A stretch of DNA of 41,768 nucleotides from Thermodesulfobacteriales bacterium (GTDB lineage: Bacteria > Desulfobacterota > Thermodesulfobacteria > Thermodesulfobacteriales > Thermodesulfatatoraceae): NCBI GenBank assembly GCA_026986115.1, contig JALSPG010000063.1:1-41768 (forward strand), written 5' to 3'. The notes under the pieces were generated by a model, which was not told where the DNA came from, did not search any database, and was given only the letters and a program-made list of their open reading frames with translations. The position numbers and the translations under genes are program-made. Shown here piece after piece: positions 16,566 through 26,812 of this stretch (positions are counted from its first letter, which is position 1; each line of letters opens with the position of its first letter).

Positions 16566-16641
16566 TGGCTCCCCGGGCAGGACTCGAACCTGCAACCTAC
16601 GGGTTAACAGCCCGCCGCTCTGCCGATTGAGCTACCGGGGA
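16566..16641 (-). tRNA. tRNA-Asn (GTT)
   Basis: Reverse complement TCCCCGGTAGCTCAATCGGCAGAGCGGGCGGCTGTTAACCCG...GGTTCGAGTCCTGCCCGGGGAGCCA. Confidence 0.96.
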
Positions 16642-17014
16642 AACTGACGCAAAAATATCTCTCTTAAGAGCTGCTGTCAAGATGGTAATTGGCCATATGT
16701 AAGCCCGTTTTTTTGTTCGAAAAGATAGGAAAGATTGCTGTTCCTTGCGTCTTTTTGATGAATTTATATTTTGGCAGTTTATAGATAATTCGGATTTTCC
16801 TTTCTCTTTTAAAGAATACTTTTTGACTCTGAAATAGCTAATATAAGTTTTTAAAAAATATTAAAGTTGGTCTTTTGGAGTATCGATTTAATAAGATGAT
16901 AATTAGAGACCTTTTGGAGATTATCAAGTTAGTGTTACAAGCCAAACTGTCTGGGGGTTAGGTAGCGATATTAAAAAGTTTGGCAGAAATTCTTAAATAA
17001 AAGGCTTTACGGAT

Positions 17015-18298
17015 ATGGTTAAGACAGGCAAGATCGTTTTGCACAAAGTTCCGGAAGAATCTTTTCCAGAAATTATTGCTTTTCTGGCCCCTTATGTCTC
17101 AGATAATGGGGTAAAAATTGCCGAAAAACTTGCGAAGACCCCTTCTGTCTTGCAAGAAGATATCTCCCTAGAAGAGGCCGAAATATTGCTTCAAGGTCTT
17201 AAAGCTTTGGGAGCCGAGGCCAGTTTTGAACCTCAAGAGGTTCCCAAATCCCAAAAACGTGAAGAAATTTGCCAGGAAAGATCGAAGGATTTTACCCCTT
17301 CTCTCCTCAAAGAAAATAGAGAAGGATCCCGGTTTTCTTTCCGAGAACGTATTCTTGAGGAAGTCCTCAAAGTAAACAAGGAATTTTGGCTTATTCTTTC
17401 TTTAGTAATCCTTACGGCATTAATGAATTATCTGGTAGATTCTCAGCGCCTCCTTCTCAGCCTTTATACCTTACCAACTGTTTTTTCGGCTTATTATTTT
17501 GGTAAAAGACATGCTGTTTTTACCGCTTTTGCGAGTATCTTGATGGTTATTTTTGTGCTTCATTTCTTTCCCCAAATTTTTTCAGAAAAACCAATTTTAT
17601 CTTTTCAAAATGGTGGCTGGCGCGATTTAGCTATCTGGGGAGGTACTCTTCTTATTACAGCCTATGCTATGGGGACCCTTTATGATCATTATCGAAGCAA
17701 AATGAAAGAACTTCAAAAAACATATCGGGGCATTTTGGTTATTTTGAGACATTTTATCTCCCAGGACGAATATACTGAAAATCACTGCTATCGTGTTTCC
17801 GTTTATGCCGTCAGAATTGCCCAATATTTGGGTCTGCCTGATGAAAGAATTGAAGATTTAAGGGCTGCAGCCCTTTTACATGATCTTGGTAAACTCAAAA
17901 TAAGCCGGGAAATACTCTATAAAGCAGCCAAACTTACCCAAGAAGAGTTTGAAGAAGTTAAAAAACACGTTTCTTCTAGCACGGAAATTCTTGAACCCTT
18001 AGAAGGGGCCCTTGGGCGGGTGATCCCTATTGTTCTTGCTCATCATGAAAAATGTGATGGAACAGGATACCTGGGGCTTCGTTGTGATGAGATTCCCCTG
18101 GAGGCTAGGATCTTGGCAGTAGCTGACGTTTACGACGCTCTTGTTAGCGATCGTCCTTATCGTAAAGGTCTTCCTCCTTTTGAGGCCAAAGAGATCATCG
18201 TTAGAGGCTCAGGCAAACATTTTGATCCTCTCGTAGTAAAAGCTTTTGTGCGGGCCTTTGAAGCTGGCGAAATGGAAATCCCCAAGATCGTTCTCTAG
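17015..18298 (+). CDS. Membrane-anchored HD-GYP-like phosphohydrolase domain protein
   Basis: TM/DUF4118-like region (LLSLYTLPTVFSAYYFGKRHAVFTAFASI) then HCYRVSVYAVRIAQYLGL...AALLHDLGKLKI...HHEKCDGTGYLG...AVADVYDALVSDRPYRKGL. Confidence 0.88.
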   Translation: MVKTGKIVLHKVPEESFPEIIAFLAPYVSDNGVKIAEKLAKTPSVLQEDISLEEAEILLQGLKALGAEASFEPQEVPKSQKREEICQERSKDFTPSLLKENREGSRFSFRERILEEVLKVNKEFWLILSLVILTALMNYLVDSQRLLLSLYTLPTVFSAYYFGKRHAVFTAFASILMVIFVLHFFPQIFSEKPILSFQNGGWRDLAIWGGTLLITAYAMGTLYDHYRSKMKELQKTYRGILVILRHFISQDEYTENHCYRVSVYAVRIAQYLGLPDERIEDLRAAALLHDLGKLKISREILYKAAKLTQEEFEEVKKHVSSSTEILEPLEGALGRVIPIVLAHHEKCDGTGYLGLRCDEIPLEARILAVADVYDALVSDRPYRKGLPPFEAKEIIVRGSGKHFDPLVVKAFVRAFEAGEMEIPKIVL

Positions 18299-18335
18299 AT
18301 GACAAATCTTTCGGAGATTGTTAGAAAAATGATTC

Positions 18336-18959
18336 ATGATAAAAGGCGATGGATACGAATTGCGGGTGTGTCGGAGTGCTGCCTGTCCTATGGCAGCAGT
18401 GGAGGCTGAGAGCTTGGTCTCTCGCCTTAAGGTTCTCCTAGATACCGCCTCCTTAGGCGAATTTTACCGTTCCCTTTCTCTTAAAGATCAGAAACGTTAT
18501 CGTTTCCGGGTGGCCCTGTCTGCTTGCCCTAATGCTTGTACTCAGGTTCAAATTGCAGATTTTGGCCTCATTGGCCAAGTGGTACCTCAACTTGCGGGAG
18601 AATGTGTAGCTTGTGGTGTCTGTGAAGAAGTATGTGAGGAGGGGGCTGTTACCCTTCAAGATAGATGGCCTCTTTTTGATACAGAACGTTGTCTTAATTG
18701 TGGCCTTTGTATAAAGGCCTGCCCTAAACAGGTATTAGCAGCAGAAGTCAAAGGATACAAAGTTTTAGTAGGAGGGAAATTAGGCAGACACCCCCAATTG
18801 GCTAAGGAGGTCGTGGCCCTGACTAGTGAGGAAGAAGTTCTTCACCTTCTTGAACGTACTCTTTCTTTTTACCGTAAATATTGTCGCCGCGGAGAAAGAT
18901 TAGGGGTAATTATAAACCGTTTAGGATGGGAAAATTTTTTGGCTTTTGTTCGCCGGTAA
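18336..18959 (+). CDS. 4Fe-4S dicluster protein, sulfite/nitrite reductase-like domain
   Basis: CRSAACPMAAVE, ACPNACTQVQIADFGLIGQ siroheme-type motif; ferredoxin clusters CVACGVCEEVCEEGAV and CLNCGLCIKACP. Confidence 0.82.
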   Translation: MIKGDGYELRVCRSAACPMAAVEAESLVSRLKVLLDTASLGEFYRSLSLKDQKRYRFRVALSACPNACTQVQIADFGLIGQVVPQLAGECVACGVCEEVCEEGAVTLQDRWPLFDTERCLNCGLCIKACPKQVLAAEVKGYKVLVGGKLGRHPQLAKEVVALTSEEEVLHLLERTLSFYRKYCRRGERLGVIINRLGWENFLAFVRR

Positions 18960-18962
18960 ATT

Positions 18963-21695
18963 GTGACCTCTATTAAAATCTCCAAAGTTAGACAACATAA
19001 TCTCAAAGGATTCGACCTCGAAATCCCTCTCTATAAGGTTACAGTTGTTACCGGAGTTTCAGGGGCAGGTAAATCTACTCTTGTTTTTGATGTCCTTTAT
19101 GCTGAGGGGCAACGCCGCTACGTAGAGACCTTCTCTATTTATCTGCGTCAATATCTTGAGCGTTTACCTCGACCCCGAGTAGAAGAAATTTCTTCCATCC
19201 CTCCGGCCATTGCCATTGGTCAAACTAACCCTGTTAAGAGTTCTCGTTCTACAGTGGGGACTCTTACAGAGATTACAAACTTTGCCAAAATGCTTTATTT
19301 CCGCGCTGCCAAGCCCTTCTGCCCCCTGTGTCAAAGAGAGATTGAAGTAGTAGGTGCTACTGAAGCTGCTCAAAAAATTTTGGCCCAACTTAGGGGCCAA
19401 CAGGTTGTGCTAACGGCTCCGGTAAAAGTTAAAGAAGATGTCTCCCTCTTAAAGGAGGGGCTTTTGCAAGCGGGTTATTTTCGGCTGTTCTGGGAAGGAA
19501 AGGTCTGTGATCTTGAGGAGTTTGAAACCTTACCGCCAGAAGCTGAAATAGTACTTGATCGTCTTAAACCAAGTGCAGAAGACCTTTCTCGCTTGGTTGA
19601 GGCCTGCGAGAGGGCTTTTACCCTTGCCGGAGAGATACGCGTTCACCTTCCCTACGGCAAAGAAATTCGTTTTACCAATAAGCCGCGTTGTCCATATTGT
19701 AACTATACTTTTCCCAAAAAGACTCCCAACTTGTTCTCTTTCAATAGTCCTTTGGGAGCCTGTCCTGAATGTCGCGGTTTTGGCCGCGTAATCGATATTG
19801 ACTGGGATCTTGTTATTCCTGATCCGGAAAAGAGCCTCGCCGAGGGCGCCATAAGTATCCTTTCCATGCCTTCTTTTTGGGAAGATGAAGAAGAGCTATT
19901 TGAGTATTGTCGTCGTCAGGGGATTCCTCTTAATAAGCCCTGGAAAGAACTTCCCGCCTCTATCCGAGAAAAAATTCTTTATGGAGATGGAAGGTGGTAC
20001 GGGATAAAAGGCATTTTCGATTGGCTAGAAACTAAACGCTATAAAGCCCACATCCGCATCCTGCTTTCTCGCTACCGGGCTTATTTACCCTGTCCCCGGT
20101 GTAAAGGTGCGCGCTTTAAATCGGAAACCTTGCTGTATAAATTTCAAGGGCTTGATATTGCCTCTTTTTATTCCCTTTCCGTAAAAGAAGCATGGCAATT
20201 TATCTCAGAAGCCCTTAAAGGGGACTTTGATCGAGCCACAATCCTTCTCCTGCAGGAGCTTGAAAGACGTCTCAAATATCTAAACGAGGTAGGACTTTCT
20301 TACCTTAGTCTTGACCGGCAAAGTCGTACTCTTTCAGGAGGGGAGGTGGCCAGGGCTTTACTCACCCGCGCCCTTTCTTCGGAGTTGGTAGAAACACTCT
20401 ATCTTTTCGATGAACCCACTACCGGGCTTCATCCTCGAGATACCGCTCGCATCATTTCTTTTTTGAAGAACCTTGCGGACAGACAAAATACGGTGGTGGT
20501 GATAGAACATGATCCCGAAATCATCTTGGCCGCTGAAAACGTCATAGATTTAGGGCCTGGAGCTGGCGAGCAGGGGGGAAGGCTTCTTTTTGCGGGCCCA
20601 GGGAAGGAGCTCCTTCAAAAGGATACCCCTACCAGCCGCACTTTAAAGTTGGTCCGCACACCAAAAAAGCTTGCTCCTCTGGTTTTACCTACTAAGGAGT
20701 TTTTCAAAGTTTTAGGGGCTTCAGCACACAACCTCAAAAATATTGATGTTTCTTTTCCTTTGGGAAGCTTTACAGTTATTACAGGAGTTTCTGGTTCAGG
20801 GAAATCTTCCCTCCTGGAGTATGTTCTTTACCGCGGCCTTAAGCGACTTAAGGGAGAGGCTACCGAACCTCCGGGGTCTTTTACTGGTTTTGAGGGAGCT
20901 GACAGAATTAAGCAAGTGCTTCTTATTGACCAGAGCCCTCTTGCCAAATCTCCACGGGCCAATCCTGCTACTTATCTTAAGGTCTATGATCTCATCCGCA
21001 AAATTTTTGCCGGAAAACCTCTGGCCAAAGAAAGGGGGCTTTCAGTTGCGACCTTTTCTTTTAATTCTCCTGAGGGGCAATGTCCTCATTGTGGAGGGCT
21101 TGGGGTAGAAGTGGTGGAGATGCAATTTCTTTCGGATCTTTATTTTCCTTGTCCGGTTTGTCGGGGAAGCCGCTTTCGGGAAGAGGTTTTAGCTATCACG
21201 CACAGGGGGAAGAACATTGCTCAAGTTCTTGCCCTTACTATCGACGAGGCCGTAGAGTTTTTTTCTGAACACGAAGAGTTAAGGCGAAGGCTCGCTGCGG
21301 CCCAAGCTGTAGGGCTTGGTTATTTAAAATTAGGCCAACCTTTGAACACCCTTTCTGGTGGGGAGGCACAACGATTAAAGATTGCCCGCTACCTTTTTCT
21401 GGAACAAGGCAGCGGGCACCTTTTTCTCCTCGATGAGCCCACGGTTGGTCTCCATTTTATGGATGTCGAAAGGCTTTTAGAAGCTTTCAAAGCCTTACTA
21501 GAAGCAGGAAATACTATCATCGTGGTAGAACACCATCTGGAGCTTTTAAGAAGGGCAAGCTGGATTGTGGATCTTGGTCCAGAAGGTGGAAGTCAGGGAG
21601 GAGAGCTTCTTTATGAAGGTCCTCCTGAAGAGCTTCTCAATCTTCAAACGCCAACAGCCGTATGGCTGCGAAAATATCTTGAAGGAACTCTTTGA
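18963..21695 (+). CDS. UvrA-family ABC ATPase, paralog 1 (non-canonical)
   Basis: [36 protein letters not shown]; Zn Cys pairs; NBD1 signature LSGGEVARALL deviates from canonical [11 protein letters not shown]2 [15 protein letters not shown] start. Confidence 0.9.
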   Translation: MTSIKISKVRQHNLKGFDLEIPLYKVTVVTGVSGAGKSTLVFDVLYAEGQRRYVETFSIYLRQYLERLPRPRVEEISSIPPAIAIGQTNPVKSSRSTVGTLTEITNFAKMLYFRAAKPFCPLCQREIEVVGATEAAQKILAQLRGQQVVLTAPVKVKEDVSLLKEGLLQAGYFRLFWEGKVCDLEEFETLPPEAEIVLDRLKPSAEDLSRLVEACERAFTLAGEIRVHLPYGKEIRFTNKPRCPYCNYTFPKKTPNLFSFNSPLGACPECRGFGRVIDIDWDLVIPDPEKSLAEGAISILSMPSFWEDEEELFEYCRRQGIPLNKPWKELPASIREKILYGDGRWYGIKGIFDWLETKRYKAHIRILLSRYRAYLPCPRCKGARFKSETLLYKFQGLDIASFYSLSVKEAWQFISEALKGDFDRATILLLQELERRLKYLNEVGLSYLSLDRQSRTLSGGEVARALLTRALSSELVETLYLFDEPTTGLHPRDTARIISFLKNLADRQNTVVVIEHDPEIILAAENVIDLGPGAGEQGGRLLFAGPGKELLQKDTPTSRTLKLVRTPKKLAPLVLPTKEFFKVLGASAHNLKNIDVSFPLGSFTVITGVSGSGKSSLLEYVLYRGLKRLKGEATEPPGSFTGFEGADRIKQVLLIDQSPLAKSPRANPATYLKVYDLIRKIFAGKPLAKERGLSVATFSFNSPEGQCPHCGGLGVEVVEMQFLSDLYFPCPVCRGSRFREEVLAITHRGKNIAQVLALTIDEAVEFFSEHEELRRRLAAAQAVGLGYLKLGQPLNTLSGGEAQRLKIARYLFLEQGSGHLFLLDEPTVGLHFMDVERLLEAFKALLEAGNTIIVVEHHLELLRRASWIVDLGPEGGSQGGELLYEGPPEELLNLQTPTAVWLRKYLEGTL

Positions 21696-24169
21696 TGCAG
21701 GCCATCGAGATATACGGCGCCAGGCACCATAATTTGAAAGACATTTCTACCCGTATTCCTCGCCACGCCTTTACGGTGATTACAGGGGTTTCTGGCTCCG
21801 GAAAATCTACCTTGGCATTTGATCTTATCTTTGCTGAAGGACAAAGACGCTATATCGAGAGTCTCCCTACTTATGTACGCCAATTTCTCAAACTTTACGA
21901 ACAACCAGAAGTGGATTTGATTCGCGGGCTTCCCCCAACTGTAGCCATTGAGCAGCGTACTAGTCAGGCCGGCCCTCGCTCTACAGTTGGAACCTTGACG
22001 GAAATCTATCACTATTTGCGCCTCCTTTTTGCCAAAGTAGGGCTCCCCTTTTGCCCTCAGTGTCAAAGGCCCTTATCTCGTACCGATATAGAGGCCTTAC
22101 TCGAACTCCTGGAAGATAAGTTTGGTGGCACAAAAGTGGCTTTTTTGGCCCCGAAAGTAAGACGGCGTAAAGGCTATCATCGCCCTCTTTTTGAGGCTGC
22201 CCTAAAGGCCGGGCACCACAGAGCCCGTATAGATGGGCGTTTAGTAGAATTTCCTCCGGTTCCCGAACTTTCTCGTTTTCGGGAGCACACCATCGAGATC
22301 GAAATCGGTCAGATAAAAGTCTCCCCCCAAAACAGGGTCTCCGTAAAGCGTCTTTTGCAAGAAACCTTCGCAGAAGGTGGAGAAGAAGCTATTATTTTGG
22401 GGCCAGAGGGAGAAGAACTCCTATTAAGCGCCAAAGCTTTTTGTGCTCAATGTGGAATTTCTCTTCCTGTTCCTGACCCCCTTTTATTTTCTTTCAACAC
22501 TAAAGCCGGGGCATGTCCTCGCTGTGAAGGTCTTGGAAGGGTGGGGGAAAAGATCTGCTCACTCTGTAATGGAAGCCGCCTCAGGCGAGAAGCCCTTGCC
22601 TTTCGTGTAGGTGGAAAAAATATCAGTGAACTTACAGATCTTTCAGCTGTAGAAGCGCTAAAGTTTCTGGAAGGTTTGAAGTTTGAGGGTAAAGAGGCAG
22701 TTATTGCCGAACCTATCTTAAAAGAAGCCCGAGAGAAACTGGTATTTCTTTGTGAGGTAGGGCTTGGTTATCTTTCTTTGTCCCGTAGTGGAGATACCCT
22801 TTCAGGAGGAGAGGCCCAAAGGGTAAGGCTTGCTTCCCAGCTCGGTTCTATTCTTACCGGGGTTTGTTATGTTCTCGATGAACCCACCATTGGACTTCAC
22901 CCTCGCGATAATATCCTTTTGCTTAAGGCCTTGAGAAAACTTAAAAATAAAGGGAATACCGTCATCGTGGTAGAACACGATGATGAAACTATTCGGATGG
23001 CAGATTGGATCTTGGATTTGGGCCCTGGAGGAGGACGAAGGGGAGGAAAGATTGTCTTTGAAGGACCTTTTAAAGAACTCCTTAAACATTCTTCTTCAAT
23101 CACTGCTCGGGTTCTCAAAGACCCTGCAAGGTATCAACTAACAAGCTATAAGCGCAAACCTCAAAATTTTTTGAGACTTTACGGGGCTTGTGCCAGGAAT
23201 TTAAAGGAAATAGATATAGCTATCCCTTTAGGGGTAATTGTAGCAGTAACTGGGGTTTCTGGGGCCGGGAAGTCTTCCCTTGTCATGGATGTCCTTTATG
23301 AAAATCTCAAACGGCGTGAAAAGGGAGAAGGCTTTAAATATCTGTGCGGTATGGAAGGGGCAGATATTCTTAAACGTGTCGTAGTGGTTGACCATAGCCC
23401 TATCGGGCGAACACCCCGTTCTACTCCTGCAACATATGTGGGCCTTATGAATCGCATACGAGAACTCTTTGCCGGGCTCCCTGAAGCTCGTGCCAGAGGT
23501 TTTGGGCCTAGTCGTTTCTCTTTCAATCTCGAAGGAGGTCAATGCCCGCATTGCAAAGGCCAGGGACAACTTCGGGTGGAAATGAAATTTTTACCCGAAG
23601 TTTACGTTACTTGTGAAGCCTGTGGTGGGGCACGTTACAATGAAGAAACCTTAAGCGTGCAATATAAAGGAAAAAATATAGCCGAGATCCTCTCTATGAC
23701 GATGGAAGAGGCTCTTGAGTTTTTCAGAAGAGTCCCCAAACTCGCCGAACCATTAAAGCTCCTCTGTGAAATTGGACTTGATTATCTTACCCTTGGCCAG
23801 CCTAGTCCTACGCTTTCCGGAGGAGAAGCCCAGCGCCTTAAACTAGCTGCCGAATTCATAAAAGGCAAAAAGGGCGGAAGCCTATTTATCCTCGACGAGC
23901 CAACTACCGGGCTTCATATTGCTGACATAAGAAAACTTTTGGCCCTTTTCCATCGTTTGGTAGAAAGGGGCGATACAGTATTGGTGATTGAGCACAATCT
24001 CGACGTTATTAAAGAAGCTGACTGGATAATCGACCTAGGCCCTGAGGGCGGAGATCAGGGGGGCGAAGTCCTGGTTAGTGGCCCTCCTGAGGAATTGCTC
24101 AAACAAGACACTTATACTGCAAAGGCCCTCAGAGAATTTATCGAGAAGGGGCCTCTTCAAAACTTTTGA
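21695..24169 (+). CDS. UvrA-family ABC ATPase, paralog 2 (shortened)
   Basis: [36 protein letters not shown]; both NBDs with [37 protein letters not shown] lacks the long segment normally separating these Cys pairs. ATG overlaps the upstream TGA. Confidence 0.9.
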   Translation: MQAIEIYGARHHNLKDISTRIPRHAFTVITGVSGSGKSTLAFDLIFAEGQRRYIESLPTYVRQFLKLYEQPEVDLIRGLPPTVAIEQRTSQAGPRSTVGTLTEIYHYLRLLFAKVGLPFCPQCQRPLSRTDIEALLELLEDKFGGTKVAFLAPKVRRRKGYHRPLFEAALKAGHHRARIDGRLVEFPPVPELSRFREHTIEIEIGQIKVSPQNRVSVKRLLQETFAEGGEEAIILGPEGEELLLSAKAFCAQCGISLPVPDPLLFSFNTKAGACPRCEGLGRVGEKICSLCNGSRLRREALAFRVGGKNISELTDLSAVEALKFLEGLKFEGKEAVIAEPILKEAREKLVFLCEVGLGYLSLSRSGDTLSGGEAQRVRLASQLGSILTGVCYVLDEPTIGLHPRDNILLLKALRKLKNKGNTVIVVEHDDETIRMADWILDLGPGGGRRGGKIVFEGPFKELLKHSSSITARVLKDPARYQLTSYKRKPQNFLRLYGACARNLKEIDIAIPLGVIVAVTGVSGAGKSSLVMDVLYENLKRREKGEGFKYLCGMEGADILKRVVVVDHSPIGRTPRSTPATYVGLMNRIRELFAGLPEARARGFGPSRFSFNLEGGQCPHCKGQGQLRVEMKFLPEVYVTCEACGGARYNEETLSVQYKGKNIAEILSMTMEEALEFFRRVPKLAEPLKLLCEIGLDYLTLGQPSPTLSGGEAQRLKLAAEFIKGKKGGSLFILDEPTTGLHIADIRKLLALFHRLVERGDTVLVIEHNLDVIKEADWIIDLGPEGGDQGGEVLVSGPPEELLKQDTYTAKALREFIEKGPLQNF

Positions 24170-24360
24170 GGAAGTTCTCGTTTCGGTATAAACTCCTTCA
24201 ACAATTTAAAGGTCTTTTGGGCCACCCTACGCGTATAAACCTCATCGGAAGTAAGGTCTAGAAACACGCGTTGCCCAAATCCTGTGCGGCGGAGCTTAAC
24301 CCCGCGCTTAGCCTCCATGATGTTTTTTTGTACAAGCTTACTGGGCATGTTCTGTTCCAT
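24157..24360 (-). CDS. Small Lys/Arg-rich hypothetical protein overlapping the hypD 3' end
   Basis: 67-aa frame [67 protein letters not shown] (from within the track's 123-aa ORF), filling the hypD-uvrA gap. Confidence 0.4.
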   Translation of the reverse strand: MEQNMPSKLVQKNIMEAKRGVKLRRTGFGQRVFLDLTSDEVYTRRVAQKTFKLLKEFIPKRELPQKF

Positions 24361-25405
24361 AGGCATACCAGGCCGCACAAGTCCCTTCGCTTGAAACCAT
24401 GCAAGGTCCTTTAGGAGTTTCTGGGGTGCACGCCTTGGCGAAAAGTTTGCATTGAGGAGGTGTTGCTTTCCCGCAAATAATCTTTCCACAAAGGCAACCT
24501 GGCGTTTCTTGGGCTTCGGGGACTTCAAGCGGTAGGGCTATCTTAGCATCAAAGGCCTTAAACTCTTCTCGAAGTTTTAGACCACTTTGAGGAATCAGGC
24601 CAAGACCACGCCAGTAAGCGTCGCAGGGCTCAAAAACCTTGCGAATCAACTGTTTTCCCATGGGGTTTCCTTCCCAAGTCACAACCTCTCGATAGGCAAT
24701 TTCAACCTCTGTGCGCCCTTCAGAGATTTGTTTGGCAAGTAGGTAAATACCATGTACGATTTGATGCGCCTCAAACCCTGTTACTACCGCTGGTAAAGAA
24801 TACTCTTTGGCAATAAATGAAAAATAACCAGCACCTGTTATTGTTGAAACATGGCCTGGAAGAATGAGGCCGTCTAACTCAATTTCTCCAGAACCCAAAA
24901 GTGCTCGCAAGGCTTGCGGCATGGTGCGATGGCTTACCGCAAAAAAGATATTAGGTATTTTTTCTTTTTTAGCTTCAAGAACAGCTACCGCCACCGCAGG
25001 TGCTGTAGTTTCAAAGCCCACCGCCGCAAAGACTATTTTATAGTCAGGATTTTCCCGAGCTAATTTTAGAGCATCAAGCGGTGAATAAACTACTTTCACG
25101 TTAGCCCCACGAGCCCGTGCTTCTTTCAAAGAGCCCTGGCTGCCTGGTACACGAATCATATCGCCAAAAGTGGCCAAAATTATACCTGGTTGTAAAGCAC
25201 AGGTGATGAAATAGTCGATTTCTTCCTGCGGGGTAACACAAACCGGACAACCCGGGCCTGAAATCAAGGTGATCTTCTTAGAAAACAGGCTGCGCAAGCC
25301 ATAACGAAAAATATTAACCGTGTGGGTACCACAAACTTCCATTAAACGAACCGGCCGGGGTAAAAGATCTTCGATTTTTGAGATAAGCTTTTTAAGAGAG
25401 GCCAT
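24338..25405 (-). CDS. hypD: [NiFe]-hydrogenase maturation protein HypD
   Basis: LMEVCGTHTVNIFRYGLRSL, SGPGCPVCVTP, VVTGFEAHQIVHG, GCLCGKIICGKATPPQCKLFAKACTPETPKGPCMVSSEGTCAAWY. Confidence 0.97.
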   Translation of the reverse strand: MASLKKLISKIEDLLPRPVRLMEVCGTHTVNIFRYGLRSLFSKKITLISGPGCPVCVTPQEEIDYFITCALQPGIILATFGDMIRVPGSQGSLKEARARGANVKVVYSPLDALKLARENPDYKIVFAAVGFETTAPAVAVAVLEAKKEKIPNIFFAVSHRTMPQALRALLGSGEIELDGLILPGHVSTITGAGYFSFIAKEYSLPAVVTGFEAHQIVHGIYLLAKQISEGRTEVEIAYREVVTWEGNPMGKQLIRKVFEPCDAYWRGLGLIPQSGLKLREEFKAFDAKIALPLEVPEAQETPGCLCGKIICGKATPPQCKLFAKACTPETPKGPCMVSSEGTCAAWYAYGTEHAQ

Positions 25406-25414
25406 GCTGGCAGT

Positions 25415-26221
25415 TTAATCTCGAGGACGTTTTTTTAAAAGTTCCCGAGCCTCTAAGGGAAGTCCCTTAACGGGTTGTCCGAGAAGTTCTTTGAGACGCA
25501 AAGCATTTGGGACAGCCCATCCCAGAGCGTCGTTATCAAAATAAACGTAAGTGGGTTTGGCCCATTTCTTTATTTTTTGTGCCCATGTTTGTAACTCTTC
25601 TTCGGTGTAGCAAGAACGATAAAGTACTCTTGAACCGTGAAGACGAATATAAACAAAATCTGCCGTAAGGACTTCAAAAAGCGAAGGATAACGCCCGGCA
25701 GTATCTGAGAGACAGAGGGCCACGTTATGAGTAATTAAAAGTTCTAAAAAATCTTCGGTATGAAAACTTTGGTGTCGAACCTCAATGGCGGTGCGAAAGT
25801 GTTGATCAAGAAGAGCTAGAAAATTTGCGATCACCTCCCGCTGGTATTTAAGGGTTGGCGGAAACTGAAAGAGAAGAGGTCCAATTTTGTCTTTCAAAGG
25901 AGAAATAACAAAATAAAACCGCTTGAGGGGCTCCTCAATATCTTTTAAGCGCTTGATATGGGTGATAAAACGGCTGGCCTTAAGAGCAAAGAGGAAATCA
26001 GGAGGAGTTTCTTCGTACCAACGGCGAAGTGTTGTTTCCTTAGGAGTACCATAAAAAGTGGCATTTACTTCTACGGTATCAAAATATGAGGCGTAGTAGG
26101 AAAGCCATTTTCTTTGAGAAAGTCCGGAAGGGTAAAATACTCCCCTCCAGTGCGGGTAATTCCAGCCTGAAGTCCCGATACGAATTTCAATTTGTGAAAG
26201 AGGCGTTGACACCATTTCCAT
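25415..26221 (-). CDS. DUF72 / YecE family protein
   Basis: RIGTSGWNYPHWRGVFYP...YYASYFDTVEVNATFYGTP...YVYFDNDALGWAVPNALRL. Confidence 0.93.
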   Translation of the reverse strand: MEMVSTPLSQIEIRIGTSGWNYPHWRGVFYPSGLSQRKWLSYYASYFDTVEVNATFYGTPKETTLRRWYEETPPDFLFALKASRFITHIKRLKDIEEPLKRFYFVISPLKDKIGPLLFQFPPTLKYQREVIANFLALLDQHFRTAIEVRHQSFHTEDFLELLITHNVALCLSDTAGRYPSLFEVLTADFVYIRLHGSRVLYRSCYTEEELQTWAQKIKKWAKPTYVYFDNDALGWAVPNALRLKELLGQPVKGLPLEARELLKKRPRD

Positions 26222-26269
26222 GACGTATTATATAGCGCACGCGGAATTTCTATCAAAGGAGGGATTGTC

Positions 26270-26557
26270 TTGCCTCAACATCGTTCAGCAGCTAAGGCTT
26301 TGAGACAAAGCCTCAAACGGAGGATGCGCAATAAGGCTATCAAAACCCGGGTCAAAACCGAGATCAAAAAATTTCTTGCCACTTTGCAACAGGGAACCAT
26401 TGAGGAAGCGGAAGAGGCCTTCCGGCGTGCCCAAAGTATGCTTCAGCGTGCGGTCTCCAAAGGCACTCTTCATCATCGTACTGCAGCCCGTAAAATTTCG
26501 CGCTTGGCAGCCAAGTTAAATGCCAAGAAGGCTGCTGCCGCTCAGGGCCAAGCTTAG
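26270..26557 (+). CDS. rpsT: 30S ribosomal protein S20
   Basis: MPQHRSAAKALRQSLKRRMRNKAIKTRVKTEIKKF...LHHRTAARKISRLAAKLN; TTG start. Confidence 0.94.
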   Translation: MPQHRSAAKALRQSLKRRMRNKAIKTRVKTEIKKFLATLQQGTIEEAEEAFRRAQSMLQRAVSKGTLHHRTAARKISRLAAKLNAKKAAAAQGQA

Positions 26558-26598
26558 TTGACAGATATCTCCTTTCTCGTTACCTTCCTTAGCAATAC

Positions 26599-26674
26599 GG
26601 GGATGTAGCTCAGTTGGGAGAGCGCCACGTTCGCAACGTGGAGGTCGGGGGTTCGAATCCCCCCATCTCCACCA
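26599..26674 (+). tRNA. tRNA-Ala (CGC)
   Basis: GGGGATGTAGCTCAGTTGGGAGAGCGCCACG-TTCGCAA-CGTGG...GGTTCGAATCCCCCCATCTCCACCA. Confidence 0.97.
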
Positions 26675-26774
26675 TAAGCTAAACTTTTCATCTTCTCCTC
26701 AAGCAGCAACAACCTTTTTTCTAAGATTTTCGTGAGATAAAGTTTTTCTTGACAGTTTGGAGAACTCTTGTTAC

Positions 26775-26801
26775 GTGCTACTTAAACTAAAAAAGTAACA
26801 A
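26775..26801. promoter_or_regulatory. Candidate NikR operator
   Basis: GTGCTAC-N13-GTAACAA upstream of the nickel transporter operon, close to the GTGTTAC-N13/14-GTAACAC type. An extra TTGTTAC abuts at 26768-26774. Confidence 0.6.
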
Positions 26802-26812
26802 AGGAAGGGGTT

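Noticed and set aside
16861-16925. Third MITE copy suggested by GGTCTTTTGGAG and GAGACCTTTTGGAG
   Set aside because: Only short similarity to the element termini and no interior blocks; too weak to call.
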